A stretch of 64,000 nt of DNA from Chondrosia reniformis. Its lineage: Eukaryota; Porifera; Demospongiae; Chondrillida; Chondrillidae. The stretch lies in contig OX359189.1 in assembly GCA_947172415.1 (NCBI GenBank), positions 9,004,501 to 9,068,500 on the forward strand. Direction: 5' to 3'. Positions 21,318 to 33,044 of the stretch are shown in pieces. The notes beneath the pieces were generated by a model. It saw nothing but the letters and a program-made list of their open reading frames with translations, was not told the origin of the DNA and searched no databases. The position numbers were made by a program, and so were the translations under genes. Each line of letters opens with the position of its first letter. The stretch's first letter is position 1.

Positions 21318-24300
21318 ATGGGATCTGGTGTGTCGAAGAAGAAATGCAGAGTATTTCCGGAGGAGTTTAAAGTTATTTACCTGGTCCAGAAGGACGGAGA
21401 AGTCGTATCGGTAGGATGGTAGTATTCTGAAAAATGTAGTATTTCGAGACCAATATAGATCTAGGCCTGTTTTAGCTAACAGACGTGCAATTCTACGACT
21501 TCGTGTAACGCCCACAGCGACGCCTTCTCCTGAATGTATACATCACTAACTGCTCATATCTCATTACATAGCTACTGTATACAGTCTCCTTATGTTGTAG
21601 GTAATGTTTTCGAATAACATATCAACTTCTGATCTAAAGGAGAATATAGCAAATGCGGCAGGCATCAGCAGGTATAGAATTAATATTACTGCCCTGATCC
21701 TGTGTATATGTGTATAGTAAGTACAATCCCTCCCTACCCCATCTAGGTGGAATAGAGTACGTCTGGTGTCCGCAGGTGGAGTAATTGTGTCAATCTCTCC
21801 CACTATGCCAGTTAACTGTCAGAGGTAAAGATCTCATAACATGATCTTATCAAGGACTTGGTATTGTATGCTACTACTGTGATGTAGACATGTGTGATCG
21901 TACTTATTATAGATTCAGCAGAGTTAATTGTGCCATGTGGGTTGACCCTCACAACCTATATGTACACTGGCCATGACGTCTGTATTATGCATACATGTAA
22001 TATTGTTGCATTTGCAGTGAGCCATACACTATAGAGTCGGAAGAGATTGATGCTGGAGACACCAGAGTCTTCAGTGAAGTGCTGGATAGAGTCGGTGAAG
22101 AATTCTCAAGGTGAGTTACAATTAATTTGTAAACATACATCTACATATTGTAAAAGGAATTGATTGCACAATACCTGTAAAAAATATAGTATATATTTAT
22201 TCTGTAATATACATTAATTACGCATGCTGACATAGGGTATTTCAAGTAAAGGAGTTTAGTAGTAAGTTTGACCGTCGTCTGACTCACTTGGAGAGAATGG
22301 CAGAGTCAGAATCCAGTAGGACTGGGATACTTGAAACGCATCAAAAGGAACTCATTGAACTAAAAGAATATCTCACTTCTCACAAGTAAGCTGTCCTGTG
22401 ACACAGTCCCCTGCTTATAGGTCACATGACAATCACATGACTGGTAGGGAGGAACTGGAGGTTGCTAAGAGAACTAGAAGGTTAAGTGAAGTTATCAACA
22501 AGGGAAAGAAGAACCATCTCCCAACCTACCCCAAGTACCTACTGACAGAAGAGACCATTCAGCACTTAAAGACACCGACTTTTAACATTTGGCAGTGGGA
22601 ACCAAACGAGGTACGTATGTAGGACAAGTTTACATTAGTACTAATGAAAGGACAGGAAGAACTAGAGGCTTAAGTGTATGCTTTCATTCCTCTTCAAATG
22701 AGCATGCTTTATTCTATTTGGTATGGCCTTTAAGCTGTTCACTCCAGCATACAATGGTCCTCTAGAGATATTCCATTTCTGTTATCTTTATATGCATAGC
22801 TATGGAATACATAGGTATTATGGGTTTTCTTAGCATAACATTGTACTGTGTACATATATTATTTGATGATAATACGTATATGTAGCAGTGTAAGTTATAG
22901 CCAGACTACCCACTCTTGGCTTCATCCCCCGTCTTCAGATGCTGGTGCTGTTGGAACACATGTATCAGGAGTTGGGCCTGATGGACCACTTTAACATTGG
23001 ACAGCTGACCATGCGGAGGTGGTTACTGAAGGTACAAGATAATTACAGGAACAACCCCTTTCACAATTTCAGGCACTGTTTTAGTGTTGCTCAAATGGTA
23101 AGAAATTGGATAGTGATTTAATGCAGCTAATTGAGCTAAAAATGTCTTTTGTGTACGTCCTTCTAAGCAATGTCTTCCTGTTCTTGTAAGTACTTGACAG
23201 ACTGTCTTTATTCTTGTTGCCTGGTGCTGTTAAAAATTGTTGTGCAGTACTAAAAGCATTCACATAAAATCCTGTGATGGTTCCCATTGCAGATGTGTGC
23301 GTACTCTTTGTGTTTCTGTGTGTAGATGTATGGCATTGTTAACCTTTGTCACTTGCAATCAAAAATGAGTCACTTGGACATACTCGACTTGCTGACCTCA
23401 GCAATCTGCCATGACCTGGATCATCCTGGATACAATAATTCGTAAGCCTTGTTTTAATACATTAATTTTAACTGATGAATTAAACACAGTTAGGTGGAAT
23501 CCTCAATCTGTGGCCAACCTTAATAGGACAGTCTCTGTGCTGTCAATATGTCCTGTTTATTTTCTTTTTCTGTGCAAAGTTACCAGATCAATGCGCGTAC
23601 AGAGTTAGCTATTCGTTACAACGACATTTCACCTCTGGAAAATCACCATTGTGCAGTAGCTTTTAGAATCCTCTCAAATCAGGAATCAAACATATTGCAA
23701 AACCTGTCAAAGGAAGACTTTAAAACTTGTAGACAGGTAATTCTCAGGGCTCACCGTCACATTAAAGGTGCTAACACACTTGTTAATCACCTTCACAGGA
23801 CATGATTACACTGATCCTGGCAACAGATATGACAAAACATAGTGAGATCCTTGCACAATTTGATTCATGCATTGTAACAGGATTTGACTTTTCAAAGGAA
23901 GAACATAAAACACTGGTATGTGTGAAACTTGCAGAGTCAAATTATAATCATTACTAGTAATATTGTATATTTGCAATTAAGAATACATTCCTGAGTGTAA
24001 ACGTGTTAATTGTCAATTTTTGGAGTGATTATTTCAAAATGTCTTTGTCATTACAGTTGAAAATGATGTTGATTAAGTGTTGCGACATATCAAATGAAGT
24101 TCGACCAACTGAAGTTTCTGAACCATGGGCAGATTGCTTGCTAGAAGAGTACTTTATGCAGAGCGATCGAGAGAAGTCGGAAGGCTTACCAGTAGCTCCC
24201 TTTATGGATCGGGAGAAAGTGACCAAATCTGCCAGTCAAATTGGATTCATTAAATTTGTCCTAGTTCCTCTATTTGAGGCTACGTCAAAAGTAAGGACAC

Positions 24301-24641
24301 ATAGATTGTTAAACTCTTCTTTCACTGCATCTATTATGTCGTATGTCTTCTCTGTAGGTATTACCACAGTTAAGTGCAATGATTGATAGTTTAAAGGAGT
24401 CACAGCAGTACTATGAGCAGCTTAAGCTGATGGAGGACATGTTGAAGGAGGGAAAGAGCTTAGACTCTGTAAGTTGCACTATCTAGCATGACTAGTGGTA
24501 ATAGATACAGTTTAAATACCATCCTATTAACGTGTTGATATACTTCCTTGAAATCTCCATACTTTACAAAATTTATTACTGTGGTTTCCTCTCCACTCTT
24601 AGACTACTAAGAAAATATCTTCATTATCATCGCTGAAATAG
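21318..24641 (+). CDS. PDE9A: High-affinity cGMP phosphodiesterase PDE9A
   Basis: Thirteen exons join in phase to about 535 residues: 21318-21410, 21601-21671, 21747-21824, 22018-22110, 22236-22385, 22421-22610, 22939-23097, 23326-23441, 23580-23736, 23799-23915, 24057-24290, 24358-24468, 24603-24641. The protein starts MGSGVSKKK, as in vertebrate PDE9A. An N-terminal regulatory region is followed by [12 protein letters not shown] and a complete class I PDE domain. Metal-binding motifs HNFRH and [12 protein letters not shown] are intact, as is the block [20 protein letters not shown]. The later segment [10 protein letters not shown] supplies the remaining metal-site Asp, and ASQIGFIKF supplies the invariant glutamine. 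It hydrolyses cGMP to GMP. The vertebrate protein is a little longer at the C-terminus. No transmembrane segment is seen. An AG-flanked open stretch near 21912 that would add a stop was left out because skipping it restores the family sequence. Confidence 0.95.
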
Positions 24642-25337
24642 CACGTCTTTACATTACTAATTATAACTGCATTGGATTGAGATTGTATTATATTTTTCTG
24701 TTTTGCTTGTATTGGTTTCTTCATTTTTATGTCACACTGGCCTGGACTGGCACAGACATGACGCATGTGCAATTTCTCAATATTTACAGTGATACAATAT
24801 TTCATTTAAGATGTAATTTCATGCATCATCGTAATACTTGGGAAAGTTAATTAGGATATGAGTTTATCTCAACAAACAATGGAGAATTGATGGGTAAGGC
24901 ATGTCTTTGAGAACATCCAGTAAGCACCAGTTAAGTGTGTCAAGTGTTACTAAGATCATTTTAATTAATTAATTAAACAGCAATGTAACTCAAATGGAGA
25001 GACACTTGGTGTCAGCATTTAAATTACAGACATCCATACAGCATTTTGAAATCTCAATGTATATTTACCTCTCTCACCATATATTGTTTCGATTTTGCAA
25101 AAAGTCACTACTGTTACGTTTTCACTTTGGGTCATTGAAACTAACAACCTCAATGCATGCAGGCCTATAGGGTCTTAGTACCATCATTATATTATATACT
25201 TAAAAGTATTGTTTATAATATTTATCGAAATAGGTTTTTGTAAAGTCTTCTCAAGAATTACTACAACTACATATAATTATATATAATACACTTTGGTAAA
25301 GAAATAAAGTGTCAAGTTTAACAGTACTAGTGTTACT
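24642..25337. other. Intergenic, convergent 3' ends
   Basis: AT-rich region between the PDE9A stop and the stop of the first kinase-like gene on the other strand. It likely holds both 3' UTRs. A short block after 24895 resembles sequence near 27780 and 30550 beside the paralogs. Confidence 0.4.
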
Positions 25338-27435
25338 TTATGCCTGAACCACATCTTTTATTGTCAATTGGCCATCACAGACCCAATCAAATTGATCTGG
25401 AACTTCTCCCTTTAGGAGTTTCTTAATAAAAGGATCTGTAATATTCTTCAAGTCATTGCGGACATGGTAAGATGTATTGTAGAAGCTGCGATCATTCTGA
25501 ATCCAATCCAGCATCAAGCCAAATTGCCTCCAATCATAGCTTTCAGCATTGGCACCTGGGAGGTCATACATACAGCTTTGGTCATACATTTCAGGGTCTA
25601 CTATTTCCTTACATTTACGTCCTCGGTCTAAATCTATTAAAACTGGCTCAAAAGTAACTGGATCAATGCAAACGTTTGGGAGATGAATGTCCAGGTGTGC
25701 ATAGCCATGTTCATGCAATTGCTTTATTGCTGCAAAAACCCCTTTTGCAAAACACATTAAGCATTTCTTAGCTTGTTCCTCAGTTAAGGGCTTTAATAAC
25801 TTTGGAAACTTGAAATACTCCACTCCAAAAAGGTCATATTTCTCTACTGACGGTCTAAGGTACCGCAGTTGATGATGGCTTTCGGAATCAGATATTTCGG
25901 AATCAGATATTTCAGAATCAGATATTTTGGAATCAGATCTAGGCCTTTTTGACATGGGATTGGATTCGTTGAACTCAAGTTTCGGAAGTAATTCCCTAAT
26001 TTTTTCAATTTTATCCTTTTGTTGTTCGCCATTAATTATAGCCAAAATTTCTTCCTCTATTTTATGCCATGCTTCTTGTTCTTTCTTCATTTTGCGAGAT
26101 GCTTCCTCCAATGCTTCATCCAATGCTTTTGATTGCAAATCCTGTAACAATAATTTTGCGTATATTTCTAATGGATACTTGAAAAAGTAGTTCTCATTTT
26201 CTAAAAGAAGAGAATAGTTGGAGGGAATCTGTTTTAATCCATCTGGAAGACCAGACAAAGGAATGGCTGTTAACTTATTGGGAGGCTCTGGAGGCAAGTT
26301 TTGAATGATATCAAAGTTAATCCTCAGCACTCTCACCATCTCCTCCATAACGTTTTCTGTTTGCAAAGGATCTACAACTATAGCAAACTTTGTATTCTTC
26401 TTCAGCCATTTAACTGTAACTTTAGCAGCGTATGCTTTGTCCTTTGCATCATCATCTGTAGCAGCATCTGGTTTGTCCTTTGCATCATCATCTGTAGTAG
26501 CATCTGGTTTGTCCTTTGCATCATCATCAGTAGCAGAATCTGGTTTGTCCTTTGCATCATCATCTGTAGCAGCATCTGGTTTGTCCTTTGCATCATCATC
26601 TGTAGCAGCATCTGGTTTGTCCTTTGCATCATCATCAGTAGCAGAATCTGGTTTGTCCTTTGCATCATCATCTGTAGCAGCATCTGGTTTGTCCTTTGAA
26701 TCATCATCTGTAGCAGCATCTGGTTTGTCCTTTGCATCATCATCAGTAGCAGCATCTGGTTTGTCCTTTGCATCATCATCAGTAGCAGCATCTGGTTTGT
26801 CCTTTGCATCATCATCAGTAGCAGCATCTGGTTTGTCAGTAAGTTTGGGAAAAGCAAATCCAGAGTATTCCAAGATTCCCAAATTGAAATTTCGCAAGTA
26901 TCTCAGCATGTTCATTAATTGTATAGAGGTTTGTTTCAATGTTTGAATAAAAGGACTTGAGTTAACCTCAACTATCAGCACAGGTACGTCTATTTTATCC
27001 TTTTCTTTATTAGAAACCTGACAGTCAGGATTTGAACGCCTTTTGCTTAGAATTTCGGGTAACTGCTCATCAATATAGAGTTCCTTATCGTATTGCGATT
27101 CGAATAACCAACCGTTCCTGTTTAATTCAGCGCGTCGCACAGCCTCATTGCAGAAAGCTACTAGACATCCCTCTATGGTCCACTCTGGTACATTATCCTT
27201 CAAAGAAGATTTCTCAATTAACTCCTTTAAATCGTATTTCTTCCCTTCTTTAGGACCTTGGTCGACAGGTCGCATATCAAATATATCAGAGAACTCAGCT
27301 ACTCCAGTTCCTCTTAACAAACTTGACAGAGACGGTCTAATTATTCGAGCAGCTATGGAAGAAATAAAACATCACGATCAACAAAAATTCCGAAAAATCA
27401 AAAAGGAGTCATAAAAACTTACCTCGAAACTCCAT
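25338..27435 (-). CDS. Nuclease-like plus kinase-like protein, paralog 1 (675 aa)
   Basis: A tiny first exon (27435-27423, MEFR) splices to 27352-25338 in phase 1. Residues 1-160 contain SNPDCQV and, after a short loop, DVPVLIVEVNS followed by an amphipathic helix with IQLMNMLRYL. This spacing resembles a PD-(D/E)XK nuclease core in which the lysine is Asn. Next come 11 near-perfect acidic 12-residue repeats (KPDAATDDDAKD), a charged helical linker and a short ISDSE repeat. The C-terminal 180 residues look like a kinase C-lobe: HLDIHLPN in place of HRDxKxxN, LIDLDRG in place of DFG, and YDWRQFGLML at the F helix. No glycine-rich loop or clear lysine is recognised. Similar nuclease and kinase pairings occur in Crinkler/RHS-type effector proteins, but homology is an inference. 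It is the first of three tandem copies, transcribed towards PDE9A. Confidence 0.75.
26438..26838 (-). repeat. 36-bp coding repeat, 11 units (paralog 1)
   Basis: Tandem 36-bp units encode KPDAATDDDAKD with occasional S, T or S/A changes. The matching arrays have 5 units in paralog 2 (about 29410-29590) and 3 in paralog 3 (about 32160-32270). Confidence 0.9.
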
Positions 27436-28249
27436 GACCTTGACAGACGATGAATAATAACGTTTACAATAGGACCCCCTTAACAATAATGCGCAATGCG
27501 CAATGTGCAATACTTAAACTTTCAAACTTTCTTTGTGCGCTTTCACACCTAGTAACTGAATAAAAGAAAGTGGCTAGAGTGCCGCGGTACTATGACAACG
27601 AGAAAAAACGACCCAAACGTGTTTGGATATACTCATGGGTCCCAGATCCTACAACAAATTTCGCGATATGCTAAACGATAAGGAAAAAAAATGAGAAAAA
27701 CGTCCATTCTCAGAGAGGGTTACAACAAATATCGCGATATACTGACGATAAGAAAAAAGAAAAAAAAACCAGTCACGTTAGTCTCTGCTTGTCTTTGAGA
27801 ACATCCACGCAGGTGCAAGCACCAGGTGTATACCATTTTAATTAATTGTACAAAAATAGTGAAGACATCCATAAAGCATTTTGAAAGATTCTTGATGTAT
27901 ATTAGCCTATCTCTCACTGTATATTATTAACGAGCGGTATAGCAAGGTTAATTGTTTCAATTTCACAAAAAAGTCACATTTTCACATTTAAAACATACAA
28001 CAGGACTATCTATCACCATATGAAGTACGGGATGTAGGGATGGCACAATAGAACAGAAACACAGGTGTTGCAGGGCCCGCATTTACTGTGTACCATCTTT
28101 TTACTTAAAAGTTTATAATATTTATTGAAATAGCTAGCCTTTTGTATCTTAAGAATGCAAACACAAATATTACAACTATAATTAAACATTGGTAAAGGAA
28201 TAAAGTGTCAAGTTTAACAGTGTTACTTAAGCGCTTCATATAATTAATA
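27436..28249. promoter_or_regulatory. Duplicated 5' flank of paralog 1
   Basis: Nearly identical to 30195-31015 upstream of paralog 2. It contains GCGCAATGCGCAATG at about 27490, a pair of about 70-bp imperfect repeats at 27651 and 27721 that both carry a CGCGATA core (the second is the perfect palindrome TATCGCGATA), and the motif gatgtagggatggcacaa shared with foldback elements. The promoter is presumed to lie close to 27436; no TATA box is evident. Confidence 0.5.
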
Positions 28250-30194
28250 TTATGCCTGAATCACATCCTTTATTGTCAATTGGCCCTCGCAGACCCAATC
28301 AAATTGATCTGGAACTTCTCCCTTTAGGAGTTTCTTAATAAGAGGATCTGTAATACTCTTCAAGTCATTGCGGACATGGTAAGATGTATTGCAGAAGCTG
28401 CGATCATTCTGAATCCAATCCAGCATCAAGCCAAATTGCCTCCAATCATAGCTTTCAGCATTGGCACCTGGGAGGTCATACATACAGCTTTGGTCATACA
28501 TTTCAGGGTCTACTATTTCCTCACAACTACGTCCTCGGTCTAAATCTATTAAAACTGGCTCAAAAGTAACTGGATCAATGCAAACATTTGGGAGATGAAT
28601 GTCCAGGTGTGCATAGCCATGTTCATGCAATTGCTTTATTGCTGCAAAAACCCCTTTTGCAAAACACATTAAGCATTTCTTAGCTTGTTCCTCAGTTAAG
28701 GGCTTTAATAACTTTGGAAACTTGAAATACTTCACTCCAAAAAGGTCATATTTCTCTACTGACGGTCTAAGGTACCGCAGTTGATGATGGCTTTCAGAAT
28801 CAGATATTTCAGAATCAGATTTAGGCCTTTTTGACATGGGATTGGATTCGTTGAACTCAGGTTTTGGTCTTTTTGAAAGTAATTCCCTAATTTTTTCAAA
28901 TGTATCCATTGGTTGTTCGCTATTAATTATTGCCAAAATTTCTTCGTTTCTTTTACGCCATGCTTCTTGTTCTTCCTCTCTTTTGCGAACTGCTTCCTCT
29001 CTTTTGCGAACTGCCTCCTTTCTTTTGCGAACTGCTTTCTTTCTTTTGCGAACTGCTTCCTCTCTTTTGCGAACTGCTTCCTCTTTTTTGCGAACTGCTT
29101 CCTTACATATCAATTCATTTAAAAGTGATCTTGCATATATTTCTAATGGATACTTGAAAAAGTAGTTCTCATTTTCTAAAAGAAGAGAATAGTTGGAGGG
29201 CAGCTGATTGATTTCCCTTGGAAGACCAGACAAAGGAATGGCTGTTAGCCTATTGGAAGGCTCTGAAGGCAAGTTTTGAATGACATCAAAGTTACTCCTC
29301 AGCACTGAAACCATCTCTTCCATAACATCTTCTCTTTTCAAAGGATCTATAACTATAGCAAACCTTGTAATCTCTTTCAGCCATTTAACTGTAACTTTAG
29401 CAGCGTATGCTTTGTCCTTTGCATCATCATCTGTGGCAGCATCTGGTTTGTCCTTTGCATCATCATCTGTAGTAGCATCTGGTTTGTCCTTTGCATCATC
29501 ATCAGTAGCAGCATCTGGTTTGTCCTTTGCATCATCATCTATAGCAGCATCTGGTTTGTCCTTTGCATCATCATCTGTAGCAGAGTGTGTTTGGTCAGCA
29601 AGTTTGGGAAAAGCAAATCCAGAGTATTCCGAGATTTCCAAATTGAAATTTCGCAAGTATCTCAGCATGTTCATTAATTGTATAGAGGTTTGTTTCAATG
29701 TTTGAATAAAAGGACTTGAGTTAACCTCAACTATCAGCACAGGTACATCTATTTTATCCTTTTCTTTATTAGAAACCTGACAGTCAGGATTTGAGCGCCT
29801 TTTGCTTAGAATTTCGGGTAACTGCTCATCAATATAGAGTTCCTTATCGTATTGCGATTCGAATAACCAACCGTTCCTGTTTAATTCAGCACGTCGCACA
29901 GCCTCATTGCAGAAAGCTACTAGACATCCCTCTATGGTCCACTCTGGTACATTATCCTTCAAAGAAGATTTCTCAATTAACTCCTTTAAATCGTATTTCT
30001 TCCCTTCTTTAGGACCTTGGTCGACAGGTCGCATATGAAATATATCAGAGAACTCAGCTACTCCAGTTCCTCTTAACAAACTGGACAGAGACGGTCTAAT
30101 TATTCGAGCAGCTATGGAAGAAATAAAACATCACGATCAACAAAAATTCCGAAAAATCAAAAAGGAGTCATAAAAACTTACCTCGAAACTCCAT
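28250..30194 (-). CDS. Nuclease-like plus kinase-like protein, paralog 2 (624 aa)
   Basis: First exon 30194-30182 (MEFR) joins 30111-28250 in phase 1. The N-terminal nuclease-like segment and the C-terminal kinase-like domain are almost identical to paralog 1, including HLDIHLPN and LIDLDRG. The middle differs: five acidic repeats instead of eleven, and a run of EAVRKREEAVRKRKKAV-type heptads that paralog 1 lacks. That run predicts a long coiled coil and is itself a tandem DNA repeat (about 28975-29105). Reading frames are intact despite these length changes, so selection or very recent origin is likely. Its 5' flank is shared with paralog 1, so both should be regulated alike. Confidence 0.75.
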
Positions 30195-31015
30195 GACCTT
30201 GACAGACGATGAATAATAACGTTTACAATAGGACCCCCTTAACAATAACTGCGCAATGCGCAATGTGCAATACTTAAACTTTCAAACTTTCTTTGTGCGC
30301 TTTCACACCTAGTAACTGAATAAAAGAAAGTGGCTAGAAGTGCCGCGGTACTATGACAACGAGAAAAAACGACCCAAACGTGTTTGGATATACTCATGGG
30401 TCCCAGATCCTACAACAAATTTCGCGATATGCTAAACGATAAGGAAAAAAAATGAGAAAAACGTCCATTCTCAGAGAGGGTTACAACAAATATCGCGATA
30501 TACTGACGATAAGAAAAAAGAAAAAAAAACAGTCACGTTAGTCTCTGCTTGTCTTTGAGAACATCCACGCAGGTGCAAGCACCAGGTGTATACCATTTTA
30601 ATTAATTGTACAAAAATAGTGAAGACATCCATAAAGCATTTTGAAAGATTCTTGATGTATATTAGCCTATCTCTCACTGTATATTATTAACGAACGGTAT
30701 AGCAAGGTTAATTGTTTCAATTTCACAAAAAAGTCACATTTTCACATTTAAAACATACAACAGGCCTATCTATTACCATATGAAGTACGGGATGTAGGGA
30801 TGGCACAATAGAATAGAAACACAGGTGTTGCAGGGCCCGCATTTACTGTGTACCATCTTTTTACTTAAAAGTTTATAATATTTATTGAAATAGCTAGCCT
30901 TTTGTAAACGTTTCTTAAGAATGCAAACACAAATATTACAACTATAATTAAACATTGGTAAAGGAATAAAGTGTCAAGTTTAACAGTGTTACTTAAGCGC
31001 TTCATATAATTAATA
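30195..31015. promoter_or_regulatory. Duplicated 5' flank of paralog 2
   Basis: Counterpart of 27436-28249 with a few substitutions and small indels, including the GCGCAATGCGCAATG run near 30250 and the TATCGCGATA palindrome near 30490. Confidence 0.5.
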
Positions 31016-32878
31016 TTATGCCTGAATCACATCCTTTATTGTCAATTGGCCCTCGCAGACCCAATCAAATTGATCTGGAACTTCTCCCTTTAGGAGTTTC
31101 TTAATAAAAGGATCTGTAATACTCTTCAAGTCATTGCGGACATGGTAAGATGTATTGTAGAAGCTGCGATCATTCTGAATCCAATCCAGCATCAAGCCAA
31201 ATTGCCTCCAATCATAGCTTTCAGCATTGGCACCTGGGAGGTCATACATACAGCTTTGGTCATACATTTCAGGGTCTACTATTTCCTCACAACTACGTCC
31301 TCGGTCTAAATCTATTAAAACTGGCTCAAAAGTAACTGGATCAATGCAAATATTTGGGAGATGAATGTCCAGGTGTGCATAGCCATGTTCATGCAATTGC
31401 TTTATTGCTGCAAAAACCCCTTTTGCAAAACACATTAAACATTTCTTAGCTTGTTCCTCAGTTAAGGGCTTTAATAACTTTGGAAACTTGAAATACTTCA
31501 CTCCAAAAAGGTCATATTTCTCTACTGACGGTCTAAGGTACCGCAGTTGATGATGGCTTTCGGAATCAGATATTTCAGAATCAGATCTAGGCCTTTTTGA
31601 CATGGGATTGGATTCGTTGAACTCAGGTTTTGGTCTTTTTGAAAATAATTCCCTAATTTTTTCAAATGCATCCATTGGTTGTTCGCTATTAATTATTGCC
31701 AAAATTTCTTCGTTTCTTTTACGCCATGCTTCTTGTTCTTCCTCTCTTTTGCGAGCTGCTTCCTCTCTTTTGCGAGCTGCTTCCTCTCTTTTGCGAGCTG
31801 CTTCCTCTCTTTTGCGAACTGCTTCCTTTCTTTTGCGAACTGCTTCCTTACATATCAATTCATTTAAAAGTGATCTTGCATATATTTCTACTGGATACTT
31901 GAAAAAGTAGTTTTCATTTTCTAAAAGAAGAGAATAGTTGGAGGGCAGCTGATTGATTTCCCTTGGAAGACCAGACAAAGGAATGGCTGTTAGCCTATTG
32001 GAAGGCTCTGGAGGCAAGTTTTGAATGACATCAAAGTTAATTCTCAGCACTGAAACCATCTCTTCCATAACATCTTCTCTTTTCAAAGGATCTATAACTA
32101 TAGCAAACCTTGTAATCTCTTTCAGCCATTTAACTGTAACTTTAGCAGCGTATGCTTTGTCCTTTGCATCATCATCTGTAGCAGCATCTGGTTTGTCCTT
32201 TGCATCATCCACTGTAGCAGCATCTGGTTTGTCCTTTGCATCATCATCAGTAGCAGCATCTGGTTTGTCAGTAAGTTTGGGAAAAGCAAATCCAGAGTAT
32301 TCCGAGATTCCCAAATTGAAATTTCGCAAGTATCTCAGCATGTTCATTAATTGTATAGAGGTTTGTTTCAATGTTTGAATAAAAGGACTTGAGTTAACCT
32401 CAACTATCAGCACAGGTACGTCTATTTTATCCTTTTCTTTATTAGAAACCTGACAGTCAGGATTTGAGCGCCTTTTGCTTAGAATTTCGGGTAACTGCTC
32501 ATCAATATAGAGTTCCTTATCGTATTGCGATTCGAATAACCAACCGTTCTTGTTTAATTCAGCACGTCGCACAGCCTCATTGCAGAAAGCTACTAGACAT
32601 CCCTCTATGGTCCACTCTGGTACATTATCCTTCAAAGAAGATTTCTCAATTAACTCCTTTAAATCGTATTTCTTCCCTTCTTTAGGACCTTGGTCGACAG
32701 GTCGCATATCAAATATATCAGAGAACTCAGCTACTCCAGTTCCTCTTAACAAACTGGACAGAGACGGTCTAATTATTCGAGCAGCTATGGAAGAAATAAA
32801 ACATCACGATCAACAAAAATTCCGAAAAATCAAAAAGGAGTTATAAAACTTACCTCGACACTTCGCTTGACACTGCAT
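31016..32878 (-). CDS. Nuclease-like plus kinase-like protein, paralog 3 (597 aa)
   Basis: Exon 2 (32784-31016) is close to paralog 2, with the coiled EAARKREEAARKREE region and only three acidic repeats. The first exon is different: 32878-32854 encodes MQCQAKCR instead of MEFR, and homology to the other copies stops a few bases before its donor site. This copy therefore starts from an unrelated upstream sequence that lies back to back with TMEM147. One acidic repeat carries a change to AATVDDA. The catalytic-loop-like HLDIHLPN and LIDLDRG are retained, so it is predicted to fold like its sisters. It was probably the source or the end point of the tandem duplication; which one cannot be told from this window. 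Confidence 0.75.
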
Positions 32879-33044
32879 CCCTCGATGTCGTTTGCAATAA
32901 CTGCGCAATGCGCGAAAGTATATGCTAAATAATATCACGTTGCTATGCAACGCTCGGGGATCATGTGACCAGGAATGAATCGGAGTCTTGCGCAAAGCTC
33001 CAAGAGTTAATCGTTCGTTTCTCTCCGTTTATGTGGCACCAAGC
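32879..33044. promoter_or_regulatory. Compact bidirectional promoter between paralog 3 and TMEM147
   Basis: Only 166 bp separate the two divergent start codons. The interval is richer in CpG than the surroundings and contains TGCGCAATGCGCG at about 32903, close to an NRF1-type palindrome but with one extra base. No TATA box is seen. Joint control of both genes is an inference from spacing. Confidence 0.5.

Noticed and set aside
21912-21977. Possible extra PDE9A exon after an AG at about 21911
   Set aside because: It would add a stop codon after about 20 residues; joining 21824 directly to 22018 keeps phase and restores the family sequence.
26301-26946. Plus-strand and second minus-strand frames across the acidic repeat (LSFASSSVAAS, TNQMLLLMMMQR)
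   Set aside because: Shadows of the 36-bp coding repeat of paralog 1.
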